Shown: in pieces, positions 1-7,233 of the stretch
Layout of the letters: each line of letters begins with the position of its first letter
How positions within the stretch are numbered: position 1 is the stretch's first letter
Origin: Chlorobiota bacterium
GTDB taxonomy: Bacteria; Bacteroidota; Ignavibacteria; Ignavibacteriales; Ignavibacteriaceae
Direction: 5' to 3'
DNA length: 7,233 bases
Assembly (NCBI GenBank): GCA_008363265.1
Contig: RHKR01000104.1
Coordinates: 1 to 7,233 of the forward strand
The notes under the pieces: generated by a model
Databases searched by the model: none
What the model was told of the DNA's origin: nothing
What the model saw: only the letters and a program-made list of their open reading frames with translations
Translations under genes and position numbers: made by a program

Positions 1-633
1 AACAGAAACAATAAGATGAACACAATGCCTCTTGCCGGGCTTGAGAGGGTATTCACCGGAAAGGCACTTACATTCGACGCGCTTCAGGATGACCTTCCGA
101 ACCAGGAGTTCTCTCTCGTCTTCGAGAATTCGCTGGCCGGAACGGTGAACTTTTTTGCAGCGAGATACGGTGAAGGCTTCAAGGCGGCAAAAAATGTGTT
201 CGACGCCAAATCACCAAAGGAACTGATCGAGTATGTCGCTACGAATACTGATGCTATCGGGTTCCTTTCATCGATCTACGTTTACGATGATGCTGATACC
301 AGCAACACAACTTTTATTAAAGACGTGAAAGTTCTCGATCTCGAAGTGCCGGATTCATTGAACTCATCCGAGAAAGCTGTCGGCCCTTATCAGTATTACG
401 TGGCCTACAGGTACGATCCCGCGGAGAGCGCGAAGAAAGAGCCGCCGCTCTACCAGCTGGTCAGATCGGTTACCTCAATAAATTATGAAGGAAGAGCAGG
501 TCTCGGTCAGGGCTTCACTGCTTATGTGGCAGGCGAACTGGGGCAGAGAACCGTTCTAAGGTCAGGGCTTGTGCCTGCCAGGATGCCGTTAAGAATAGTA
601 CAAATTAGAAACGAAAATATTCAAATCAAGTAA
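1..633 (+). CDS. PstS-like periplasmic substrate-binding protein, C-terminal part (5' truncated by window edge)
   Basis: This is the C-terminal 210 codons of a type-II periplasmic binding protein of the PstS-like (phosphate ABC transporter substrate-binding) family. The frame is open from base 1. The first ATG, at 16, falls inside the fold just before the family's 'dominant IFxGK' segment (here LERVFTGK), so it is not the true start; about 80-110 residues with the export signal should lie upstream. Other family marks are the AGT turn at visible residues 46-48, followed by VNFF (canonical proteins have SGT here), and the C-terminal segment with GQGFTAYVAGELGQ and SGLVPARMP, which matches the usual GTGFasFiageiGQ...GLlPa pattern. 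The Arg and Ser that hold phosphate in E. coli PstS appear replaced by Glu42 and Ala46, so phosphate itself may not be the ligand. No pstC/A/B gene follows; a TPR gene does, 13 nt downstream. In Bacteroidota such pairs often end exbB/exbD/tonB clusters. The family call is fairly sure; the ligand is unknown. Confidence 0.85.
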   Translation, partial: NRNNKMNTMPLAGLERVFTGKALTFDALQDDLPNQEFSLVFENSLAGTVNFFAARYGEGFKAAKNVFDAKSPKELIEYVATNTDAIGFLSSIYVYDDADTSNTTFIKDVKVLDLEVPDSLNSSEKAVGPYQYYVAYRYDPAESAKKEPPLYQLVRSVTSINYEGRAGLGQGFTAYVAGELGQRTVLRSGLVPARMPLRIVQIRNENIQIK

Positions 634-646
634 AGCCGGAAGATAT

Positions 647-2302
647 ATGAAAAAGAAAATCTTGCTTTCCCTCTTTGTAGTTGTTGGTGCTTTCATTTTT
701 ATCGCCGACAGTATCAATGCCCAGAGTCTGAAAGAAGCTAACAGACTTTTAGAGAACGAAAGTTACACGAACGCGCTGATCATGTACAATGACCTTGTGA
801 AAGAAGAACCAGGCAATATGCAGTATGGTTACTTCCTGGCACACGCTTATCTGCACATCGATAAGAAAGACAGCGCAAAAATGGTGCTCGACAAATATAC
901 GGCCACCCATGCTTCTGATCATTACTATCTCCTCGGAAATGCAGCCCTCAACTTCAGGGACGAAAAAGATCAGCTTGCGCTTGACCTGCTCACACAGGCT
1001 CTGAACAAAGTCGCAACCGAGAAGAAAGGCGCGATCGTTTACGATACCCAGTTCCTGATCGACATGGCTGACGCCGTCTACACCGGAGGTGGAGACAAAG
1101 CCGTATGTGAACTCGCGGTCGACGCAATCCTGAAGAATCTCTCTAAAGACGCGAAGAATTATGACCTCCTGATCGCCGCGGGCAAGATTTATTATACAGT
1201 ACCTGACGGTACAAATGCCCTTAAATTCTACAAGGCCGCGCTCGATATCCAGAACAACCGTCCTGCCGCATATGTTGGTTACGGACAGGTTTACAGGCTG
1301 ATCAAGCAGTACGGTTCTGCGGAAGAGATGTTCGCGAAAGCCCTTGAACTCGATCCTGACTATGCCCCGGCGTACCGCGAGATCGCTGAAATGAACAATG
1401 AGATCGAAGACTATCCGAAAGCGATCCAGTTCTACAAGGACTATCTCACCAGATCAGAGAAAACCCTTGCCAATCTTCGCCGTTTCGCCATTATCCAGTA
1501 CAACGGTAAAGATTACAACGGTACTATCGCCACCATAAACGAGTTCCTCTCGGTCGATCCGAAAAATGCCACGATGCTCCAGCTCCAGGCTTACTCCTAT
1601 AACCTGATTGGCGACTCAGTGAATACCATCGCGGTTTTCGATAAATACTTCGCTGTTGTTGAGCCGGCCAAAGCCAAATCGTACGACTTCGAGCTCTACG
1701 GAAACAATCAGAAGAAGTTCGGTCAGGATTCGGTCGCAGTGATCGCATACCAGAAAGCCGTTGAACTCGACTCAACCAAGTCCGGTCTTCTCGCCGACGT
1801 GGCAGCCTACTTCTTTAAGAAAAAAGACTGGGATAACGCCACCGCGACATATAAAAAGAAAGAAAAACTGGAGAATGGACTCTCGCAGGCAGAGTATTAC
1901 TCTCTTGGTCGCGCTTATTATTTCGGAAAAAAATATGAAGAAGGTGTCGTTGCTTTCGACAGCCTGATAAGTCAGAAGCCCGATTTTGCTCTCGCATATT
2001 ACTGGAAAGGTAACTGCCAGTCTCAGATCGAAGTGCTTGACAGTACGAAACTCGGACTTGCAAAACCGGCCTTCGAGCAGTTTATTACTCTCGCATCGCC
2101 AACACCCGATAAGTTTAAGGCACAGCTTATCAACGCTTACGACTATATCGGCTACTTCTTCGCAGTAAGCGCTGAAAATCCGGAGTTCAAGGATATCTGG
2201 GCAGCCGAGGCAAGAAAAGCCTATGAAGCCATCCTCGTTATCGATCCCGAGAACAAGGGTGCCAAGGACAACCTGAAGAACATCCCTGCCCCCAAGAAGT
2301 AA
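647..2302 (+). CDS. Secreted tetratricopeptide-repeat (TPR) protein
   Basis: A complete 551-residue exported repeat protein. It starts with a classical Sec signal peptide: a KKK n-region, a hydrophobic core at residues 5-20 and probable cleavage after SINA (25|26). No lipobox Cys is seen, so it is probably soluble in the periplasm. The rest is almost wholly helical TPR. The clearest units lie at about 28-58, 170-203, 207-238 (AAYVGYGQVY...A.ALELDPDY), 241-272, 361-393, 415-446 (YYSLGRAYYFGKKYEEGVVAF), 448-482 and a last half-repeat at 519-544 ending in VIDPEN. TPRs are protein-binding scaffolds, and no catalytic motif is present. The ATG at 647 is the only sensible start because it gives the signal peptide. 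A purine-rich GGAAG at 638-642 lies only 4 nt upstream, a weak or close Shine-Dalgarno. The 13-nt gap after the PstS-like gene implies one operon. The likely role, by context only, is an accessory scaffold for a PstS-like/TonB-type envelope uptake system. It ends just before a strong terminator. Confidence 0.9.
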   Translation: MKKKILLSLFVVVGAFIFIADSINAQSLKEANRLLENESYTNALIMYNDLVKEEPGNMQYGYFLAHAYLHIDKKDSAKMVLDKYTATHASDHYYLLGNAALNFRDEKDQLALDLLTQALNKVATEKKGAIVYDTQFLIDMADAVYTGGGDKAVCELAVDAILKNLSKDAKNYDLLIAAGKIYYTVPDGTNALKFYKAALDIQNNRPAAYVGYGQVYRLIKQYGSAEEMFAKALELDPDYAPAYREIAEMNNEIEDYPKAIQFYKDYLTRSEKTLANLRRFAIIQYNGKDYNGTIATINEFLSVDPKNATMLQLQAYSYNLIGDSVNTIAVFDKYFAVVEPAKAKSYDFELYGNNQKKFGQDSVAVIAYQKAVELDSTKSGLLADVAAYFFKKKDWDNATATYKKKEKLENGLSQAEYYSLGRAYYFGKKYEEGVVAFDSLISQKPDFALAYYWKGNCQSQIEVLDSTKLGLAKPAFEQFITLASPTPDKFKAQLINAYDYIGYFFAVSAENPEFKDIWAAEARKAYEAILVIDPENKGAKDNLKNIPAPKK

Positions 2303-2321
2303 ATTCTGATAGTTTACAAAC

Positions 2322-2354
2322 AAAAAAGGCTGTCCGCGCGGACAGCCTTTTTTT
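2322..2354. terminator. Bidirectional intrinsic terminator between convergent genes
   Basis: Bases 2328-2347 form a perfect 20-bp GC-rich palindrome (GGCTGTCCGC mirrored). It is flanked by six A on the left (2322-2327) and seven T on the right (2348-2354), so the symmetric unit reaches 32 bp. On the plus strand it is a stem followed by U7, 20 nt after the TPR stop codon. On the minus strand it is the same stem followed by U6, about 31 nt after the kinase stop codon. It therefore fits factor-independent termination of both convergent units. Because the centre is fully self-complementary, the RNA hairpin would open a 4-base GCGC loop over an 8-bp G/C-rich stem extended by A-U pairs. Confidence 0.93.
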
Positions 2355-2385
2355 ATTCCTTTTATTCTTCTATTCATCCCGTCGA

Positions 2386-5300
2386 TCACCACTCCGAGAG
2401 CAGCCCCCGGCATAACTCGATCGCCTCGTCGAAATCGTAAGACTTTACGCACTTGGTGATAGCGTCGAGTGAGGCACGGATCCGTCCCGCTCCCGGCAGT
2501 TGATTTATCTCACCGATCTTGGAACTTGCACTGATATCATTCTCTTCGAGCAGCGCGATAAGTTCACTCATCAGAACCGAAACCCTCTCCATGTCAAGCT
2601 CTGAAGTGATATCCTCTTCCACAAACGATTCTGCCGACTTCTTCCATTCACCGATCTCGCCAAGGACCTCATGCAGTCTTGCGTCAAATTCGGATATGAC
2701 TTCCTCGAACTCAACGGGACCATCCGTGTTCAGCAGAGCCTCCAGTTTCGCGGCGATCAGGTTGAGTTCAGTTGCCCCGAGTGTGCCCGAAACTCCTTTC
2801 ACAGTATGGGCGAGGCGAACCGAAAGCTCCTTCTCACCGTTCTGAATTGCCGCCCTTATCTGCTCAACCAGATTGATGTTGTTTTCGAAGAACTTTCGCA
2901 ACAGGTCACAGTACAGCTTTTGGTTACCCCCGACCCGCATCAGTCCCGCTTTTGTATCTATCACACGGAACTGCGGAACCTCCACCTCAACGGCAACAAT
3001 TTTTTCTTGTTTGGGAGGAGCTACAGCTGCCCTTTCTCCCGGTTTTATCCAGGTGACAAGAGAACCGAACAGCTCGTCAGGATCGATCGGCTTCGAGACA
3101 TAATCCATCATACCCACCTGAATACACTTCTCCTTTATACCCATCATCGCATCTGCTGTCATTGCCACAATCGGGAGGTCTTTGTACCGGGCGTCCTTCC
3201 TTATCTCAAGGGTCGCGGTGTATCCGTCCATCACAGGCATCTGCAGGTCCATGTACACAATATCATACTTGGACGGACTGCCGGAAGCGAGAACCTTGTC
3301 CAGGGCCTCCTGTCCGTTGTTCGCTACCTCAACAACAAATCCCGCGCCTTCAAGCAACTCTGTGGCCACCTGCTGATTTATCTCGTTATCCTCGGTAAGC
3401 AACACAACCGCACCACGAATCTTTTCCAGCTCCGTGGCATGTTTGTTCCCCTTGTCACCACGGTCCCGCTTTATCCGGACTTCTTTACCCGACACATTCA
3501 TGATCGTGTCGAAGAGCCCGGAATAGGTTACAGGCTTCGTCAGAAAAGCCATAATACCCGTCGCCTTGGCCTTTTCCTTGACCACCTCCATCCCTGATCC
3601 TGTGACCATTATTATCACAGGGGGATTTGGTGCCGCAATTCGAAGTATCTCCTCAGATGCCTGAATTCCATCCATCCCGGGCATCTGCCAGTCCATGAAA
3701 ACCATGGCGAATGGAGCGTGCGGGATGCTCTCTCTCACCGCGTCGACAGCTGCCTGGCCTGAAGAAACCTCAGTCACATTGAAGGAGAATGACTCAAGGG
3801 CTTCTTTAATTATGCTCCTCGCGGTCTCGTTATCATCAACCACAAGAACCCTGGTGGCGTGAGTGTCAATCGCCTGCCGGTATTCATCCCTCTTCTGCTC
3901 CTCTTGAATCTCAAGTACAGTATTGAAGAAGAAGGTACTACCCTTGCCGGCTTCACTCTCCAGCCACACTTCACCTCCCATAAGTTTGGCAAGCGACTTC
4001 GAGATCGCAAGGCCAAGACCCGTTCCCCCATACTTCCGGGTGGTTGAACTGTCTGCCTGGCTGAACGACTGGAACATCCTGGCCTGCTGTTCAGGTGTAA
4101 GGCCTATTCCTGTGTCCTTCACTGAGAACCGCACCACGGCCTGATTTTCCCTTATCTCCTCAAGCTCCGCGCTCACAACTATTTCACCCTCCGAGGTGAA
4201 TTTAACGGCGTTGCTGCAGAAGTTGGTTATTATCTGACCTATCCTGAGAGGATCACCCACAAGATTCAGTGGTACTTCGTTCGATATGCGGATGCTGAAC
4301 TCGAGACCCTTCTCCTGAGCCTTTTCCGAGATCAGATTCGCCACATTTTCCATTACTGTTTCAAGATCAAATTCCACCCGCTCAATGTTCAGCTTGCCCG
4401 CTTCTATCTTCGAGAAATCAAGAATATCATTTATTATCCCAAGCAAAGCCTGAGCGGATCTTTCAATCTTTATCAGGTAATCCAGCTGTTTGCTGTCAAG
4501 ATCCGTTCTAAGGGCCAGACCTGATAGGCCTATGATGGCGTTCATTGGTGTGCGGATCTCATGGCTCATCGTGGCGAGGAACTGACTTTTGGCTATAGTT
4601 GCGGCCTCGGCCTGTTCCTTCGCCTCTGCCAGTTCTGCCTCGAACCGCTTCATATCCGTGATATCGAACCGGATCGAAAGGTAGTCTGATGGTTCTCCTT
4701 TTTCGTTAAGAATTGGCGCGATCACTGAATCCACCCAGTAAAATGAGCCGTCCTTGGCTTTGTTTCGCAACTGCCCGCGCCAGACATTACCCGATTTTAT
4801 GGTATCCCACATCTCCTTGAAATACTCTTTGGGATGGAGACCTGAGTTGATGATGCGGTGGTTTTTCCCTAATATCTCTTCTCTTGTATATTGTGAAATT
4901 CTGCAAAACTCATCATTCGCGTAAGTGATTATTCCTCTGGAATCTGTAAGGGAAACTATCGCTGATTTATTTAGTGCGAGATTCTGTGATGAAAGTCTTG
5001 AATTAACAACCTGAATTTCAGCAGTTCTCTCTTTTACGACCTCTTCCAGGTGTGCTTTTTGCCTCTGAAGCCTTCTTGTGAAGTAATTTACCATCAGATA
5101 AGAAACAACAATACCCATAAACAGGTAGATGATATAGGCCCACCAGGTTGCATACCAAGGAGGGAGCATCCTGAAGGAATACTCCGCCACAGTGCTTTCA
5201 GTGCCATAGATGTTTCTGGCGACCACTTTAAATGTGTATGACCCACCTGGGAGATTGGTGAAAACTGTCCTGTTCTCAGTGGTCCAGGCACTCCATTCTT

Positions 5301-7233
5301 CAGAGAAACCTTCAAGTTTGTACCTGTATTGAGTCTGTCCCGGTTCTTCGTAGAAGGGGGCTGAAAACTGAATATGAACCGAGTTATATTCGGCATCCAT
5401 AACCGGGACGAACTCGTCGGTTTGCGCCAGGGAGACGACCCGCGATGAGTCTTCAGCCCTGGAAAAAGCGCCATGGAAAACTACTGAATCCCTACCAAAA
5501 GTAACTTTTCGGATCATCGCAGGGGATGTTTTTCCAAAATCCCTACCGGTAGAGGGATTGAACGAAATATATCCTTTTGAGGTGGTGATGCCTATGCTGC
5601 CATCGCTGTGAACAAAACCCATGTCGGTTGAAAAAGTACTCAGAAGACGGTTAAACCCGGAGAAGTCTTTATATAATTTGCCATTCCTCTTCTCGATGAA
5701 AAGGAGCGAATCGCCTGTAATGAAGTAACTTCCGTTTTTCAGTTTATGGATCTGATAAACCGGGAATTTTATAAAGTCACCGAAAACAGAGGAGCGTTTG
5801 AATCTGATCTTAGAATCGGGTTGCCCCTTGCCGGGGAATTCGGGTGTCATTACCCCTTCTATAGTTGAGACAAGTAACTCACCGTCCACAAGCTGAACAT
5901 AATTTTCGTCCAGCGCAGGAAGCCCGTTTTCTCTTCCTAAATGGGTGATTTTATAGTTTTTAATATCCCCGTTCATAAACCTGATGAAATAAATACCTTT
6001 GTAATTTGTAGCCGCCCAGATATTTCCATCCTTGTCAACGACCACTGTAGTAATCCGGTCTCGTATCTCAGGAAAAATAAAGGACTCCATAGCGCCCAGA
6101 TCCTTGGCAGTGGTGTTCCCGTTAAGTTTGATCCACCTGAAGCTATTGCCACTTCCGAAGAATATAATGCCCGGAAATCTTTTATTTTCGGTCAGGTTAT
6201 AAATAATCTGTTCAGGTTCACCGGAGTAGAATTTTCTGGCAACGGAGTCTTCTACCGTCCAGATCCCTCCCAATCCTGCGGCAAGAAGTAATCCTCTATA
6301 ATTTAAGAAGCCCCAGCAAGATCCTTTGAAACTATTTATACTGATCAATGAATGGTTGCTCAAATGCTCCTTCTGATCGTATTTGGGAAGAAATGAAAGC
6401 CCCTCAAGGCTGCCAAAATAGATCCTGTCTCTAAATTCGATTGAGTTATAGACGGTCCTCGAAACATTCTGATCGGTACTATACATTCGCAGCGGATAGC
6501 CTATATCGGCCTTGATTATTCCGTCCGCTGTTGATGTCCAAAGGTTTCCCGAATTATCGAAATATGCGAACAAAGGTTGGCCATCGGGGAAACCACGGTC
6601 TTTACTGATGATCTCAAGGAGGTCCCCTGAATTTGACAGGATCGCGATACCACCTGTTCTCGTGATCACCGCGAACTTCGAGCCGTCTATTCTCTTTAAA
6701 AAGTAAGTTTTGTTTGTCTCAAGATATTTTTGTGCTACCGTGGAAAATGTTTCAATTTTCTTTGTGGTCTTGTTATAAATTCTCCACTTTGTTTTGTTAC
6801 TGACGACCAGTAATCTGTTCCCGGGTAACGCGACACCCGACCTGAGAGCCAGTGTCGTGTCATTCAACCCGGGGATCGTCTCATATTTATCCCCTTTGAG
6901 GAGACAGATGCCTTTGGAACGGTGTACCAGGTATATCTCCCTGTCGGCTTCAAAAGAACAAAAGCCTGCAAGATCTGCTTTTATTTTTGTTAACGCGTTC
7001 TTATAAAACCTGAAAACAATCTTCGGTGAAGTAAAATAGATACCTTGCTCTGTGCAGTGAATGCTCCAGATATTCTGAAAATCCCTCTCTTTTTCGGGCA
7101 GAAGCTGTGAGATTGAAAAATATTCAAGTTCGCCGACCCGGTTTGGCTTGAGATAGCCGAACTCATTTACGCCGCCGACATAAATGGTCCCAAGACTGTC
7201 GAGAGCCAGCGAGCGGACAACGGATCTGTTGCT
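2386..7233 (-). CDS. Hybrid sensor histidine kinase: propeller-Y_Y_Y-TM-PAS-HisKA-HATPase-REC-REC-HPt (N-terminus cut by window edge)
   Basis: A membrane phosphorelay sensor kinase with 1615 residues visible, numbered here from the codon at 7233. The frame stays open to the edge; a TTG at 6867 is an internal Leu codon, not the start. Residues 1 to ~600 are a periplasmic beta-propeller with Reg_prop-like blades ([10 protein letters not shown] at 12-21, [10 protein letters not shown] at 226-235, [10 protein letters not shown] at 400-409). A Y_Y_Y domain follows at 616-688 ([15 protein letters not shown]), then one membrane helix at ~693-718, a charged coiled coil at 719-752 and a PAS domain at ~752-867. 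HisKA has phospho-acceptor His891 in SHEIRTP. HATPase has N-box Asn1008, DTGIGL from 1040 and GTGLGL at 1070-1075. Receiver 1 (~1127-1247) has D1133/D1134, phospho-Asp1181, T1211 and K1233. Receiver 2 (~1275-1394) has E1281/D1282, phospho-Asp1329, T1359 and K1381. HPt (~1422-1502) has His1476 in AHTVKG. A helical module ends the protein (~1547-1615). Every catalytic residue looks intact. Unlike Bacteroides HTCS proteins it lacks an AraC-type DNA-binding end, so output needs a separate receiver protein. The signal sensed is unknown. Promoter and signal peptide lie outside the window. Confidence 0.95.
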   Translation of the reverse strand, partial: SNRSVVRSLALDSLGTIYVGGVNEFGYLKPNRVGELEYFSISQLLPEKERDFQNIWSIHCTEQGIYFTSPKIVFRFYKNALTKIKADLAGFCSFEADREIYLVHRSKGICLLKGDKYETIPGLNDTTLALRSGVALPGNRLLVVSNKTKWRIYNKTTKKIETFSTVAQKYLETNKTYFLKRIDGSKFAVITRTGGIAILSNSGDLLEIISKDRGFPDGQPLFAYFDNSGNLWTSTADGIIKADIGYPLRMYSTDQNVSRTVYNSIEFRDRIYFGSLEGLSFLPKYDQKEHLSNHSLISINSFKGSCWGFLNYRGLLLAAGLGGIWTVEDSVARKFYSGEPEQIIYNLTENKRFPGIIFFGSGNSFRWIKLNGNTTAKDLGAMESFIFPEIRDRITTVVVDKDGNIWAATNYKGIYFIRFMNGDIKNYKITHLGRENGLPALDENYVQLVDGELLVSTIEGVMTPEFPGKGQPDSKIRFKRSSVFGDFIKFPVYQIHKLKNGSYFITGDSLLFIEKRNGKLYKDFSGFNRLLSTFSTDMGFVHSDGSIGITTSKGYISFNPSTGRDFGKTSPAMIRKVTFGRDSVVFHGAFSRAEDSSRVVSLAQTDEFVPVMDAEYNSVHIQFSAPFYEEPGQTQYRYKLEGFSEEWSAWTTENRTVFTNLPGGSYTFKVVARNIYGTESTVAEYSFRMLPPWYATWWAYIIYLFMGIVVSYLMVNYFTRRLQRQKAHLEEVVKERTAEIQVVNSRLSSQNLALNKSAIVSLTDSRGIITYANDEFCRISQYTREEILGKNHRIINSGLHPKEYFKEMWDTIKSGNVWRGQLRNKAKDGSFYWVDSVIAPILNEKGEPSDYLSIRFDITDMKRFEAELAEAKEQAEAATIAKSQFLATMSHEIRTPMNAIIGLSGLALRTDLDSKQLDYLIKIERSAQALLGIINDILDFSKIEAGKLNIERVEFDLETVMENVANLISEKAQEKGLEFSIRISNEVPLNLVGDPLRIGQIITNFCSNAVKFTSEGEIVVSAELEEIRENQAVVRFSVKDTGIGLTPEQQARMFQSFSQADSSTTRKYGGTGLGLAISKSLAKLMGGEVWLESEAGKGSTFFFNTVLEIQEEQKRDEYRQAIDTHATRVLVVDDNETARSIIKEALESFSFNVTEVSSGQAAVDAVRESIPHAPFAMVFMDWQMPGMDGIQASEEILRIAAPNPPVIIMVTGSGMEVVKEKAKATGIMAFLTKPVTYSGLFDTIMNVSGKEVRIKRDRGDKGNKHATELEKIRGAVVLLTEDNEINQQVATELLEGAGFVVEVANNGQEALDKVLASGSPSKYDIVYMDLQMPVMDGYTATLEIRKDARYKDLPIVAMTADAMMGIKEKCIQVGMMDYVSKPIDPDELFGSLVTWIKPGERAAVAPPKQEKIVAVEVEVPQFRVIDTKAGLMRVGGNQKLYCDLLRKFFENNINLVEQIRAAIQNGEKELSVRLAHTVKGVSGTLGATELNLIAAKLEALLNTDGPVEFEEVISEFDARLHEVLGEIGEWKKSAESFVEEDITSELDMERVSVLMSELIALLEENDISASSKIGEINQLPGAGRIRASLDAITKCVKSYDFDEAIELCRGLLSEW

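Noticed and set aside
16..18. ATG as the start of the PstS-like protein
   Set aside because: The frame is open upstream to base 1, there is no signal peptide, and the homology begins in the middle of the fold.
2303..2385. Possible small gene or regulatory RNA in the convergent gap
   Set aside because: The 83-bp gap is almost fully explained by the terminator, and no start codon with a plausible frame or promoter was seen.
1772..2452. Minus-strand open frame of 226 codons opposite the TPR gene, crossing the terminator
   Set aside because: It overlaps the conserved TPR gene, runs through the terminator and into the end of the kinase gene, and its translation has no recognisable domain.
2671..3597. 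Long plus-strand open frame of 308 codons opposite the receiver and HPt domains
   Set aside because: It lies wholly antisense to the strongly conserved receiver 2/HPt coding region. Its translation is rich in His, Arg, Cys and Leu with no recognisable family, as expected for an antisense shadow.
5094..5474. Minus-strand 126-codon open frame in another frame within the kinase gene
   Set aside because: It overlaps the Y_Y_Y/membrane-helix coding region in a different frame, with no family resemblance.
6865..6867. TTG codon that could be taken as the start of the kinase gene
   Set aside because: The reading frame continues without a stop to base 7233, and the extra residues contain a propeller blade motif ([10 protein letters not shown]...FGYL) typical of these sensors. 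The protein clearly extends beyond the window.

Overview
The window looks like chromosomal DNA of a Bacteroidota/Chlorobiota-type bacterium, possibly Ignavibacteria-like. This is inferred from protein style only: a PstS-like binding protein followed by an exported TPR protein, and a giant propeller/Y_Y_Y hybrid histidine kinase. No rRNA or other taxonomic marker is present. Three protein genes fill almost everything, and two of them are cut by the window edges.

Left part, plus strand (1-2302): the C-terminal part of a PstS-like periplasmic substrate-binding protein, then, 13 nt later, a complete secreted 551-residue tetratricopeptide-repeat protein. They are almost certainly co-transcribed. 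In Bacteroidota, as I recall, this pair commonly sits at the end of an exbB-exbD-exbD-tonB cluster, so the missing upstream DNA may carry TonB-energising genes; nothing in the window proves it.

Middle (2303-2385): a short convergent intergenic gap holding a perfect 32-bp palindrome flanked by A/T runs. It reads as a bidirectional intrinsic terminator for both transcription units.

Right part, minus strand (2386 to beyond 7233): a single hybrid sensor histidine kinase of at least 1615 residues. In order it has a beta-propeller sensor, Y_Y_Y domain, one membrane helix, coiled coil, PAS, HisKA, HATPase, two receiver domains, an HPt domain and a C-terminal helical module. The frame is open through the right edge, so the N-terminus and promoter lie outside. 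All visible phosphorelay residues are intact. There is no DNA-binding output domain, so the final partner must be encoded elsewhere.

I found no RNA genes, mobile elements, CRISPR arrays or clear evidence of a new multi-gene system. The points most worth a second look are the non-canonical ligand motif of the PstS-like protein, the composition change inside the kinase gene, and the helical module after the HPt domain.
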